Position numbers and translations under genes: made by a program. A stretch of 24,256 nt of DNA from an uncultured Pseudomonadota bacterium (GTDB lineage: Bacteria; Pseudomonadota; Gammaproteobacteria; Steroidobacterales; Steroidobacteraceae). The stretch spans positions 1 to 24,256 of the forward strand of contig CAITAM010000576.1 in the NCBI GenBank assembly GCA_903890265.1, in the 5' to 3' direction. Within the stretch, counting starts at the first letter, position 1. Every line of letters begins with the position of its first letter. Shown one piece after another: positions 15,601 to 20,798 of this stretch. The notes below the pieces were generated by a model. The model was given only the letters and a program-made list of their open reading frames with translations, was not told where the DNA came from and did not search any database.

Positions 15601-18256
15601 CCGGCTGCCCCGGGCCGGCGCCACGAACTCGGTGTTCGTGTTCCGCGCCGATCTTCTGGCGCCGGCCCAGTGCGAACTGTTACGCGCCATTGCGCGGATC
15701 GTGCTCTACGCCCCACGCGGCACGCTGGTCGAGCAACTCGATCGGCGGGATCGCACGGCCATGCCAGCACCGACCCGTCGCTGGCGGACGCCACTGCGGC
15801 ACCGGCCGGTCGAGCTGCCGCCCGTCACGGCGGGATCGCTCGCCTACTTCAATGGTCTGGGCGGGTTTACCGACGACGGCCGGGAGTACGTCACGACGCT
15901 GCGCGACCGGCAGGTGACGCCCGCACCGTGGATCAACGTGATCGCGAACCCGGGCTTTGGCTTCCAGGTGGCGGTCGAGGGCTCGGGTTACACGTGGTCG
16001 GTCAACAGCAAGGAGAACCAGCTGACGCCCTGGTCGAACGATCCGGTAACCGACCGCTCGGGCGAGGCCATCTACCTGCGCGACGAGCGCAGCGGCGAGG
16101 TCTGGAGCCCCACCGCCTCGCCCGTCCGCCTGCCGAACGCGACCTACCGGGCGCGACACGGCCAGGGCTACAGCCGCTTCGAACACGCCTCCCACGGCGT
16201 CCTGTCGGATATGGTCCAGTTCGTACCGGTTGATGATCCGGTGCGGATCGTCCGCCTGCGCCTGACGAACCGGGGTGACGAGGCGCGGGACCTGTCGGTG
16301 ACGACGTACGCCGAGTGGGTACTCGGGACGACGCGGATGCCCGGGGCGGGCTCGATCACCACCGTCATCGATCCGGACTGTCGGGCGCTGCTGGCGACCA
16401 ATGGCTGGAACACGGCCTACGGCAATCGCACGGCCTTCGCGGATCTCGGCGGTGCGCAGACGCACTGGACGGCGGATCGCACGGAATTCATCGGTCGCGG
16501 CGGCTCGCTAGCATTGCCGGCCGCGCTGCGTTCGAGCGCGATGCTGTCCGGTCGCGCAGGCCGCACGCTCGACCCGTGCGCCGTACTGCAGGCACCACTG
16601 CACCTCGAACCCGGTGCCTCGGTCGAGGTGGTCTATCTGCTCGGCGACGCGTCCGGGGTCGACGAGGCACGGGCGATGGTCCTTAAGTACCGCGCGGCGG
16701 ATCTCGACCAGGTGTTCGGCAGGGTTCTCGCGCAGTGGGACGATCTCCTTGGCGAGGTCACGGTGTTGACGCCGGACCGAAGCTTCGACCTGCTGATGAA
16801 CCGGTGGCTGTTGTACCAGACGCTGTCCTGCCGTGTCTGGGCGCGGTCCGCCTTTTACCAGTCGGGCGGCGCGTACGGCTTTCGTGATCAGTTGCAGGAC
16901 GGGCTCGCGCTGGCGAGGGCCCGACCGGCACTCGTGCGCGAGCACTTGCTGCGGGCGGCGGGCCGGCAGTTCGTGGAAGGGGATGTGCAGCATTGGTGGC
17001 TGCCGCATTCGGGCGAGGGCGTGCGTACCCGCATCGCCGACGACCGAATCTGGCTCGGCTACTGCGCCGCACGCTACGTCGCGGCGACGGGGGATGCCGG
17101 CGTCCTGGCGGAGACCGTGCCGTTTCTCGACGGCCCGGTGCTGCACGGCGGCGAGCACGAGTCCTTTTTCGCGGCGGTACCGAGCAGCACCGCTGCGTCG
17201 CTGTACGAGCATTGCGCCCTGGCGCTCGACCAGAGCCTTGCCGTCGGCGCCCACGGGCTGCCGCTGATCGGGACCGGGGACTGGAACGACGGCCTGAACC
17301 GGGTGGGGGTACTCGGCCAGGGCGAGAGCGTGTGGCTCGCCTGGTTTCTGCGCGCAACGATTCAGGCCTTCCTGCCCCATGCGCTGGCCCGCGGCGACGG
17401 CGCACGCGCCGAGCGCTGGCAGACCCACGCCGCCGCGCTGCGGGACGCGCTCGAGCAGGACGGCTGGGACGGGCGGTGGTATCGGCGGGCATTCTACGAC
17501 GACGGGACGCCGCTCGGTTCCGCGACGAGCGGCGAGTGCTGCATCGATGCGATCGCCCAGTCCTGGAGCGTCATTGCCGGCGGGGGAGACCCGGCACGAG
17601 CCGCCCAGGCCATGGCGTCGGTTGAGAGCCTGCTCGTCAGGCCAGACGACGGGCTGGTCCTGCTTTTTACACCGCCGTTTGATCACGCCGTCCGCGACCC
17701 GGGTTACATCAAGGCCTACCCACCGGGAGTGCGGGAAAACGGCGGACAGTACACGCACGCCGGCGTCTGGACTGTCATGGCGCTTGCCGAGCAGGGCAAG
17801 GGCGACGCGGCACACCGGCTGTTCTCCTTCCTCGGGCCTGTCCACCACGCCTCGACCCGGCTGGGCGTCGAGCGCTACCGGGTGGAGCCCTACGTCGTGG
17901 CAGCCGATATCTACTCGGTTGCCCCGCACGCCGGGCGCGGTGGCTGGACGTGGTACACGGGCTCGGCCGCCTGGCTGTACCAGGCGGGCCTGCAAGCGAT
18001 CCTGGGCCTGCGACTCGAAGGCAACCGGCTGCGGATGGCACCCTGTCTGCCGCGCGGCTGGCCGCGCGCCGACGTCACCTGGCGCTACCGCACCGCCGTC
18101 TATGCGATCGCGATTGAAAACCCCAGCGGCGTGAGCGTCGGCGTCAGCGCCATCCGCCTCGACGGCACGACGCTCGCGGACGGCGTGGACTCGGTAACCC
18201 TGAACGACGACGGGCGCCTGCACACGCTCGTCATCCGCCTCGGACCCGACGTCTGA
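9686..18256 (+). CDS. ndvB: Cyclic beta-1,2-glucan synthase (NdvB/ChvB/Cgs family, GT84 + cyclisation domain + GH94)
   Basis: This inner-membrane enzyme builds beta-1,2-glucan from UDP-glucose, closes it into rings and trims chain length; the rings act in the periplasm in osmoadaptation and envelope or host interactions. At 2856 residues it matches the roughly 2,800-2,870 of rhizobial and Brucella homologues. Membrane helices lie at about 407-465. The GT84 region carries Asp629-Ala-Asp631 and the processive motif QHRW (776-779). More helices follow between about 823 and 992. About 1008-1540 matches the middle cyclisation (GH189-type) region. GH94 beta-sandwich-like regions start near 1562 and 2045, so that part looks duplicated. 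The C-terminal (alpha/alpha)6 domain has GDWNDG with Asp2535 as probable general acid. The GTG at 9686 has GGAGG 9 bases upstream; the frame is open from an ATG at 9578 but those 36 residues are Arg/Pro-rich and have no Shine-Dalgarno. No ndvA-type ABC exporter gene is nearby. Confidence 0.95.
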   Translation: MSRLARYIAYLTRRRSAIEDAEIIRDEIASTERLEALASVLAHAHSVSPWRISHRPLQRRLRDNEAVLLATYRAFGATVDAGEGITPAAEWLLENFHVVEEQIREIRQDLPPAYYRELPQLEGGPFRGYPRVYGIAWAFVAHTDSRFEIPVLERFLVAYQAVSPLTIGELWAVAITLRIVLVENLRRAARRSQQARLARTAADEMADRLLGINGPPGRIPPDTQPLTTDFVAQLAHRLRGHDPDASGADRWLAERLARQGTSLDDAVAAEHQRQTMANVTMRNIITSMRLMSEVDWAELFESISLVEQALRRAPLYPSMDFVTRNLYRSAVERLGRHSPLTELKIATLASARAAAPSRTGADDESRRTEDPGFHLLAAGLPAFERLVQYRRPWHRCPGHWLRCHSTLSYFTGLGTLTAVLLGAGLGAVAQAAVAAPSPLTLACLAVVGLIPATELAISIVNRIVQQRVGTQVLPSLALRHGVPAEFRTMVAVPSLLTSVASVNEQVGRLEIHHLASLGGAVHFALLTDGLDADAATIDGDDALLAAAAAGIARLNQAYAGDAGEPRFFLLHRRRTWNATERTWMGWERKRGKLHELNQLLRGSTDTHFVSTDGQPVTVPAGVRFVITLDADTRLPRDTVRRLIGKLAHPQNRPRFDVERGRIVEGYAILQPRVTPSLPVERSNSLFQRVFTSVAGLDPYAAAASDVYQDLFGEGSYSGKGIYDIDAFETALAGRVGPDSLLSHDLFEGLYARAGLAADVEVVEDFPDRYDDAARRQHRWARGDWQLLPWITGRGDAGDRAVGRDTALPFVSQWKMIDNLRRSLVAPAAFAALLVGWTRPWPQAVVWTGGVVATLVLPVLASVLSAVLPARSGVSLRSHGRAFWRDLWLALLQSLLVVVFLAHQAWLMTDAMIRSLYRLGVSRRHLLQWVSAAESGARAGRGLARMHRYMTGGLVLALIVLCASPTVFSAARYLVWSFALLWLLAPLIAYATSRDNGRLPGPAVSVTEARALRDVARRTWRYFETFVTAADHHLPPDNVQEDPILAVAHRTSPTNMGLYLLATVSACDFGWISRTEMADRLDATLTSMASLRRYRGHFFNWYDTSDLRVLDPGYVSSVDSGNLAAHLVTASMACREADEVGHGSLVALEGVRDALGLARLAAALLPPATPAGRALGDDYAVALRETALALAAGLAPAADRVVAFRRALGPAVVMADVARALHHGHPDPVHEDLVFWSEAVRRAIDSHLSDLLLGEDARAVRQARLAAMASTLKAMAMAMDFAFLFNTERRLLSIGYRPDDQSLDYNCYDLLASESRLASFFAIAKGDVPARHWFRLGRSVTLAGRGAALISWSGSMFEYLMPSLVMREPAASIIAQTNDLIVRRQIDYAGQLGLPWGISESAYNERDIDFTYQYSNFGIPDLGLKRGLRDNAVIAPYATALAAMLRPGSAVKNFQVLAAEGAEGRYGFIEALDFTPRRLPAGSRVALVRAFMAHHQGMTVVAIGNTLMQGRMRERFHASPSVRAAELLLHERPPRDITVSRPWVPERAPRLPTAESSTASTRRFTDPARSPLQTQLLTNGRYSALLTGSGSGYGRWHGIAVTRWREDAVCDDLGSFLYLHDLTTGAIWSPCQQPVALASATYEVTFAEERATFTCVTGSLTSTLEVLVSPEEDAEARCLTLINNGLETRLIEVTSYLEIVLAPLAADIAHPAFSKLFIETDYDAGSGALLATRRQRETTDVEIWASHHLVLDGEAAGPLSHETDRRRFLGRGRGPREAIEAAPAAPLSGTTGFVLDAIFSLRQAVRIAPGKTARLTFWTGVAPTRAAAVGLVDRHRGSNAFSRASLLAWTHAQVQLRHLGVAAADACLFQRLAGHLIYSQPDLRSASTAVASGRGGPRDLWALGISGDRPIVLLRIDDATDLGLVRELLLAHEYWQNKGLDVDLVVLNERASSYVQDLQNELDAAARTSQSRRRLPRAGATNSVFVFRADLLAPAQCELLRAIARIVLYAPRGTLVEQLDRRDRTAMPAPTRRWRTPLRHRPVELPPVTAGSLAYFNGLGGFTDDGREYVTTLRDRQVTPAPWINVIANPGFGFQVAVEGSGYTWSVNSKENQLTPWSNDPVTDRSGEAIYLRDERSGEVWSPTASPVRLPNATYRARHGQGYSRFEHASHGVLSDMVQFVPVDDPVRIVRLRLTNRGDEARDLSVTTYAEWVLGTTRMPGAGSITTVIDPDCRALLATNGWNTAYGNRTAFADLGGAQTHWTADRTEFIGRGGSLALPAALRSSAMLSGRAGRTLDPCAVLQAPLHLEPGASVEVVYLLGDASGVDEARAMVLKYRAADLDQVFGRVLAQWDDLLGEVTVLTPDRSFDLLMNRWLLYQTLSCRVWARSAFYQSGGAYGFRDQLQDGLALARARPALVREHLLRAAGRQFVEGDVQHWWLPHSGEGVRTRIADDRIWLGYCAARYVAATGDAGVLAETVPFLDGPVLHGGEHESFFAAVPSSTAASLYEHCALALDQSLAVGAHGLPLIGTGDWNDGLNRVGVLGQGESVWLAWFLRATIQAFLPHALARGDGARAERWQTHAAALRDALEQDGWDGRWYRRAFYDDGTPLGSATSGECCIDAIAQSWSVIAGGGDPARAAQAMASVESLLVRPDDGLVLLFTPPFDHAVRDPGYIKAYPPGVRENGGQYTHAGVWTVMALAEQGKGDAAHRLFSFLGPVHHASTRLGVERYRVEPYVVAADIYSVAPHAGRGGWTWYTGSAAWLYQAGLQAILGLRLEGNRLRMAPCLPRGWPRADVTWRYRTAVYAIAIENPSGVSVGVSAIRLDGTTLADGVDSVTLNDDGRLHTLVIRLGPDV

Positions 18257-18285
18257 ATCTCTCCCTGGCAGCGCGCGACAGCGCA

Positions 18286-18297
18286 CCGAGCGCTCGG
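18286..18297. promoter_or_regulatory. 12-base perfect palindrome between the glucan synthase and SOD genes
   Basis: CCGAGCGCTCGG is a perfect 12-base palindrome 30 bases behind the glucan synthase stop. It lies about 22 bases upstream of the ECF-like promoter of the superoxide dismutase gene. It could be an operator or part of a terminator (overlapping AGCGC/GCGCT can also pair). No T-run is present. Confidence 0.25.
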
Positions 18298-18318
18298 CAG
18301 GCGGCGGGTAACCTCGAT

Positions 18319-18343
18319 GGAACTACGCCACTCACGCGTCGTT
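18319..18343 (+). promoter_or_regulatory. Putative ECF-sigma-type promoter of the superoxide dismutase gene
   Basis: GGAAC at 18319-18323 and CGTT at 18340-18343 are separated by 16 bases. This fits the GGAAC-N16/17-CGTT pattern recognised by EcfG-type (general stress) sigma factors in alpha-proteobacteria, and the GGAAC -35 shared by several ECF groups. Transcription would begin near 18350, giving a leader of about 30 bases before the Shine-Dalgarno AAGGA (18371-18375). No other gap in the window showed the same full motif. The match is by eye, and the sigma factor is not in the window. Confidence 0.45.
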
Positions 18344-18380
18344 TCATCGCAAACATCGCGCCAGGTCTGTAAGGAACCCT

Positions 18381-19052
18381 ATGTACAGCGAACTCGATCT
18401 CAAGAAGCCCGCAGGGGCTGCGGCGACAGCGGAGAAGGCCGGTGACCGCACGCCTTACGCACTGCCCGCCCTGCCGTATTCGGAAGCGGCCCTCGAGCCC
18501 GTCATCTCGGCAAGAACGGTCGCCCTGCACCGGGGGATGCACCAGCGAGGCTATCTCGACAAAGTCGCGAAACTCGTGACAGGCACCCGGTTTGCCGGCC
18601 TGTCCCTCGAGGACATCGTGCGGGCTACGGCGGGCGTGGACGCGCACACGGCACTGTTCAACAATGCCGCCCAGGCGTGGAATCACGCGTTCTACTGGCG
18701 AAGCCTCACGCCCAACGGCGGTGGCCCGCTGCCGGCGCCGCTCGCGGCCCGCGTCGACGCGTCGTTCGGCAGTGCGGAGGCGCTGCGCAAGGCACTGAGT
18801 GCGGCCGCCGTGGGCCAGTTCGGCTCGGGCTGGGCATGGCTGGTGCAGGATGGCGGGACACTGCACGTCCTGGCGACCAGCAATGCCGGCACGCCGCTCA
18901 CGGAGCGGCTGCGCCCGTTGCTCGTCATTGACGTGTGGGAGCATGCCTACTACCTCGACGTGCAGAACCGTCGTGCGGCCTACGTCGACGGGGTACTCGA
19001 CAAGCTGATCAACTGGCAGTTCGCGGTCGACAACCTCGGCAGCCAACACTAG
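18381..19052 (+). CDS. sodB: Superoxide dismutase, iron type
   Basis: This enzyme converts superoxide to hydrogen peroxide and oxygen. The 223-residue protein aligns along its length with Fe/Mn superoxide dismutases from about residue 25 onward. Metal ligands are His50, His102, Asp184 and His188 (in the family signature DVWEHAYY); His54 and Tyr58 of the active-site gateway are also present. Gln98 in FNNAAQAWNHAFYW and the SNAGTPL segment are marks of the iron rather than manganese type. About 24 extra N-terminal residues precede the usual family start; they are charged and Ala-rich without a hydrophobic core, so this is not an export signal and the enzyme is probably cytoplasmic. The ATG at 18381 has AAGGA 5 bases upstream. 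The gene converges with the DksA-like gene downstream. Metal choice is inferred from motifs only. Confidence 0.95.
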   Translation: MYSELDLKKPAGAAATAEKAGDRTPYALPALPYSEAALEPVISARTVALHRGMHQRGYLDKVAKLVTGTRFAGLSLEDIVRATAGVDAHTALFNNAAQAWNHAFYWRSLTPNGGGPLPAPLAARVDASFGSAEALRKALSAAAVGQFGSGWAWLVQDGGTLHVLATSNAGTPLTERLRPLLVIDVWEHAYYLDVQNRRAAYVDGVLDKLINWQFAVDNLGSQH

Positions 19053-19054
19053 AC

Positions 19055-19071
19055 CGGGTCGTCGGGACCCG
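19055..19071. terminator. Possible bidirectional terminator between convergent SOD and DksA-like genes
   Basis: CGGGTC and GACCCG form a 6-base stem with a 5-base loop 2 bases after the SOD stop codon, in the 49-base gap between two converging genes. There is no T-run on either strand. Support comes mainly from the position. Confidence 0.3.
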
Positions 19072-19101
19072 CTCCGCCCGCGATACGGGACGGGGCGGGC
19101 C

Positions 19102-19506
19102 TCAGTCCCGATCGCCGGCAAGCTGCCGGGTATCGGTTTCGCGCGCGGCCTCCTCCGCCAGCGTCAGCTGCGCCTGCGGGTAGGCCTGCAGTCGTACCAG
19201 TGGGATCGGCGCACCGCTCAGGTCGGAAAAGCCGTAGGTGCCGTCGTCCAGCTTGGCGAGTGCGCGGTCGATCGCGAGGCGCGCCAGGGCGAGGTGGTCC
19301 GACACCCGCCGCCCGACCTCGTTGAGCGACTGGTCCTGCGCCCGGTCCTCCGCCTCGTTGGCCTGATGGTCCGCCGCGCTGCCCACCTCGCGGACCGACT
19401 CACGCTCGACATCGAGGGTGCGCAGCAGCTCAAGGCGTAGCGTGAGCAGGCGCGCCTTCTGCGTCGCGAGAAACTCAGCGTCGAGGGGCGGCACGGGCGA
19501 GGTCAT
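19102..19506 (-). CDS. DksA/TraR-family-like protein lacking all four zinc-finger cysteines
   Basis: DksA/TraR proteins bind the RNA polymerase secondary channel and, often with ppGpp, adjust transcription under stress. This 134-residue protein has a long charged helical N-terminal part (about 10-85, coiled-coil-like with an acidic bend near 43-58). It then has the family's C-terminal pattern DDGTYGFSDLSGAPIPLVRL. Where the family has two CxxC pairs, this protein has Ser94, Ser97, Thr115 and Glu118 at exactly the expected spacing (3, 18, 3), so it cannot bind zinc the usual way. The rest of the fold pattern (DGTYG, G-x-PI, RL-x-A-x-P) is kept, so it is not simply decayed. The ATG at 19506 has no good Shine-Dalgarno of its own, but a tiny ORF with one overlaps its start. 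It converges with sodB. Family assignment is good; activity on RNA polymerase is inferred. Confidence 0.8.
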   Translation of the reverse strand: MTSPVPPLDAEFLATQKARLLTLRLELLRTLDVERESVREVGSAADHQANEAEDRAQDQSLNEVGRRVSDHLALARLAIDRALAKLDDGTYGFSDLSGAPIPLVRLQAYPQAQLTLAEEAARETDTRQLAGDRD

Positions 19507-19538
19507 GGGGCGCCCCGTTGCGAATGAGCATCCTGCAT
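19503..19538 (-). CDS. Possible 11-residue leader ORF coupled to the DksA-like gene
   Basis: Reading leftward, an ATG at 19538-19536 is preceded by GGGAG at a good distance (about 6 bases). It encodes MQDAHSQRGAP and then stops at TGA (19505-19503). That stop overlaps the ATG of the DksA-like gene as ATGA. The main gene lacks its own Shine-Dalgarno, so translation may depend on this mini-ORF by re-initiation. It could be chance; the evidence is the good ribosome site, the exact overlap and the missing downstream site. Confidence 0.3.
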   Translation of the reverse strand: MQDAHSQRGAP

Positions 19539-19853
19539 TGTTCTCCCTGCCACCGGCGTGGCACGGCGCCCTCGGTACCGTCTGCCGTCATTGGCCACGC
19601 ACCGCAATGCCGGGTCCGGCGCTTCGGTCGGGTTGCGGGCGGGCCGAGCGGTGCGACGTCCGCCCGGATCGAGGTTCGAAGGGTCATTCATCGGCAGGGC
19701 TCCGCGGTACGGTGACGGTGGTCAGCAGCAGACCGCTACCCTACGACGAGCGGCAGAGCGAGTTTGTGCGCCGGCGCACCGAGCCGTGCCGATGACGCGC
19801 GCAGGCTCCTCTCATCGAGGCCCACCTCGGCCTTCCACTGTAGGCAGATACTC
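19539..19853. other. Gene-free stretch between divergent DksA-like and first WIDH genes
   Basis: About 315 bases separate the two divergent transcription units. Open frames here are short, Arg-rich and without Shine-Dalgarno sites, so I call none. A GGTTCGAA string near 19672 resembles a tRNA T-loop, but its flanks do not pair into a T-stem and no cloverleaf surrounds it. Both genes' promoters should lie here; I could not recognise a clear -35/-10 pair. Confidence 0.5.
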
Positions 19854-20309
19854 ATGCAGCGCAACGAAGCCACGTCCGCACGATCCCAGGCCGGGGTATG
19901 GATCGATCATCGGCAGGCATGGGTCGTGCTGCTGTCGCCATCCGGCGCGCAGACCACGGTCATTCGGTCTGGCGTCGAGAAGCACCCGGAACGCAGCGGT
20001 GACTCACCAATGAAAGGACGGTACGAGTCCCTCCAGGTGCCCGCGGACGACCGCCAGCAGCGTGCGCTGACCGGCGCGCTCAACCGGTATTACGACGCGG
20101 TTGGCCTGACGATCAGGCTGTGCGACCGGATCCTCATCTTCGGACCCGGCGAAGCCAAGGGACAGTTCCGGGCGCGCCTCGGCCGGATGATGCTCGGTGA
20201 GCATGTCGAGGCGCTGCAGAGCGCGGACACGATGACCGAGCCGCAGGTCGTGGCCCGCGTACAGGAGTATTTCGGCCTCGGCGCCCGCCGCGTGCAGGCG
20301 CCGCGCTAG
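19854..20309 (+). CDS. WIDH-motif protein 1, conserved hypothetical (possibly related to bacterial eRF1-like proteins)
   Basis: This is a 151-residue soluble protein with no signal peptide or membrane helix. It opens with a beta strand holding Trp16-Ile17-Asp18-His19 followed by Arg-x-Ala, and has a second landmark Gly97-Pro98-Gly99-Glu100-Ala101-Lys102. It ends with a helical segment containing a TEPQVVARVQEYF motif. This architecture is known in proteins usually annotated as hypothetical or, for close relatives of the second copy, as translational machinery protein. A link to eRF1-type release-factor folds is my inference. The ATG at 19854 is chosen because the conserved part begins just after it and AGGCAG precedes it; 30 more codons are open upstream. 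A distant relative faces it from the opposite strand 71 bases downstream. The function is unknown; company with stress genes is the only functional hint. Confidence 0.75.
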   Translation: MQRNEATSARSQAGVWIDHRQAWVVLLSPSGAQTTVIRSGVEKHPERSGDSPMKGRYESLQVPADDRQQRALTGALNRYYDAVGLTIRLCDRILIFGPGEAKGQFRARLGRMMLGEHVEALQSADTMTEPQVVARVQEYFGLGARRVQAPR

Positions 20310-20380
20310 CGTCCGGCGTCACGCCCACTGGCCGGTGACGAGGGCTGGCGGCGTCGTTTCGGATGCCGCGACCCCCGGGA

Positions 20381-20770
20381 TCAGGGACTTCGCCGGACGT
20401 CGAGACCGAAGTGGGCGCGGCCGATGGCTATCAGTGTCGCGTCGCCGGGATGAAGAACGGTTTCCATCGTCTCGCTGCGCGCAGCGATATCCGGGCGCGC
20501 CGCTCGCAGATACCGCAGCAACGCGTATCGCGCGTCACCCGGACCGGTCAGCAGGATGCCACCGAGATGATTCAGTGTGGCCGCCACGCGCGCAAAGAAG
20601 GACTTGTCGTCAGGGGCAGGCTCCCGTCCGTCGTGGCCGTTTTGGCGATGCAGGCTCTGTAGCGAGGTGTGTGAGTTGACCACCAACTTCGCCTGCTCGG
20701 ACGCGTCCAGCCTGAACACCTCGGCCGCCTGGTGGTCAATCCACAGGACGGCGACGTGACGCGGGCTCAT
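20381..20770 (-). CDS. WIDH-motif protein 2, resembling proteins annotated as translational machinery protein
   Basis: This is a 129-residue soluble protein. The first strand carries Trp10-Ile11-Asp12-His13 with Gln-Ala-Ala next, then a His-rich linker (His34, His41, His46). A Gly76-Pro77-Gly78-Asp79-Ala80-Arg81 loop follows, then an ETMETVLHPGDATLIAIGRAHF segment. That closing pattern (Glu-Thr-Val-x-His-Pro-x-Asp, then Ala-x-x-x-Phe) is what I recall from proteobacterial entries named translational machinery protein, a name not backed by a known activity. The ATG at 20770 lies 28 bases behind the PRC-barrel gene's stop on the same strand, so the two are probably one operon. A GTG three codons earlier is an alternative start, and neither has a strong Shine-Dalgarno. 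It is a distant paralogue of the gene facing it at 19854-20309, sharing the WIDH and GPG[DE]A[KR] landmarks. Confidence 0.78.
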   Translation of the reverse strand: MSPRHVAVLWIDHQAAEVFRLDASEQAKLVVNSHTSLQSLHRQNGHDGREPAPDDKSFFARVAATLNHLGGILLTGPGDARYALLRYLRAARPDIAARSETMETVLHPGDATLIAIGRAHFGLDVRRSP

Positions 20771-20798
20771 CCGGCGCACCGCGCGCGAGACCCGCGCG

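Noticed and set aside
16508..18286. A 592-codon open frame on the minus strand opposite the glucan synthase
   Set aside because: Its composition is low-specificity Arg/Gly/Val/Ala with no motif, while the plus strand here carries conserved GH94 motifs.
19660..19690. GGTTCGAA string resembling a tRNA T-loop
   Set aside because: The flanking bases do not form a T-stem, and no anticodon arm or acceptor stem can be built around it.
20310..20399. CGTCCGGCG / CGCCGGACG inverted repeat spanning the gap between the two WIDH genes
   Set aside because: The arms are 9 bases, 72 bases apart, and the right arm lies in the coding end of the second gene; in such GC-rich DNA this is easily chance and too long-looped for a terminator.
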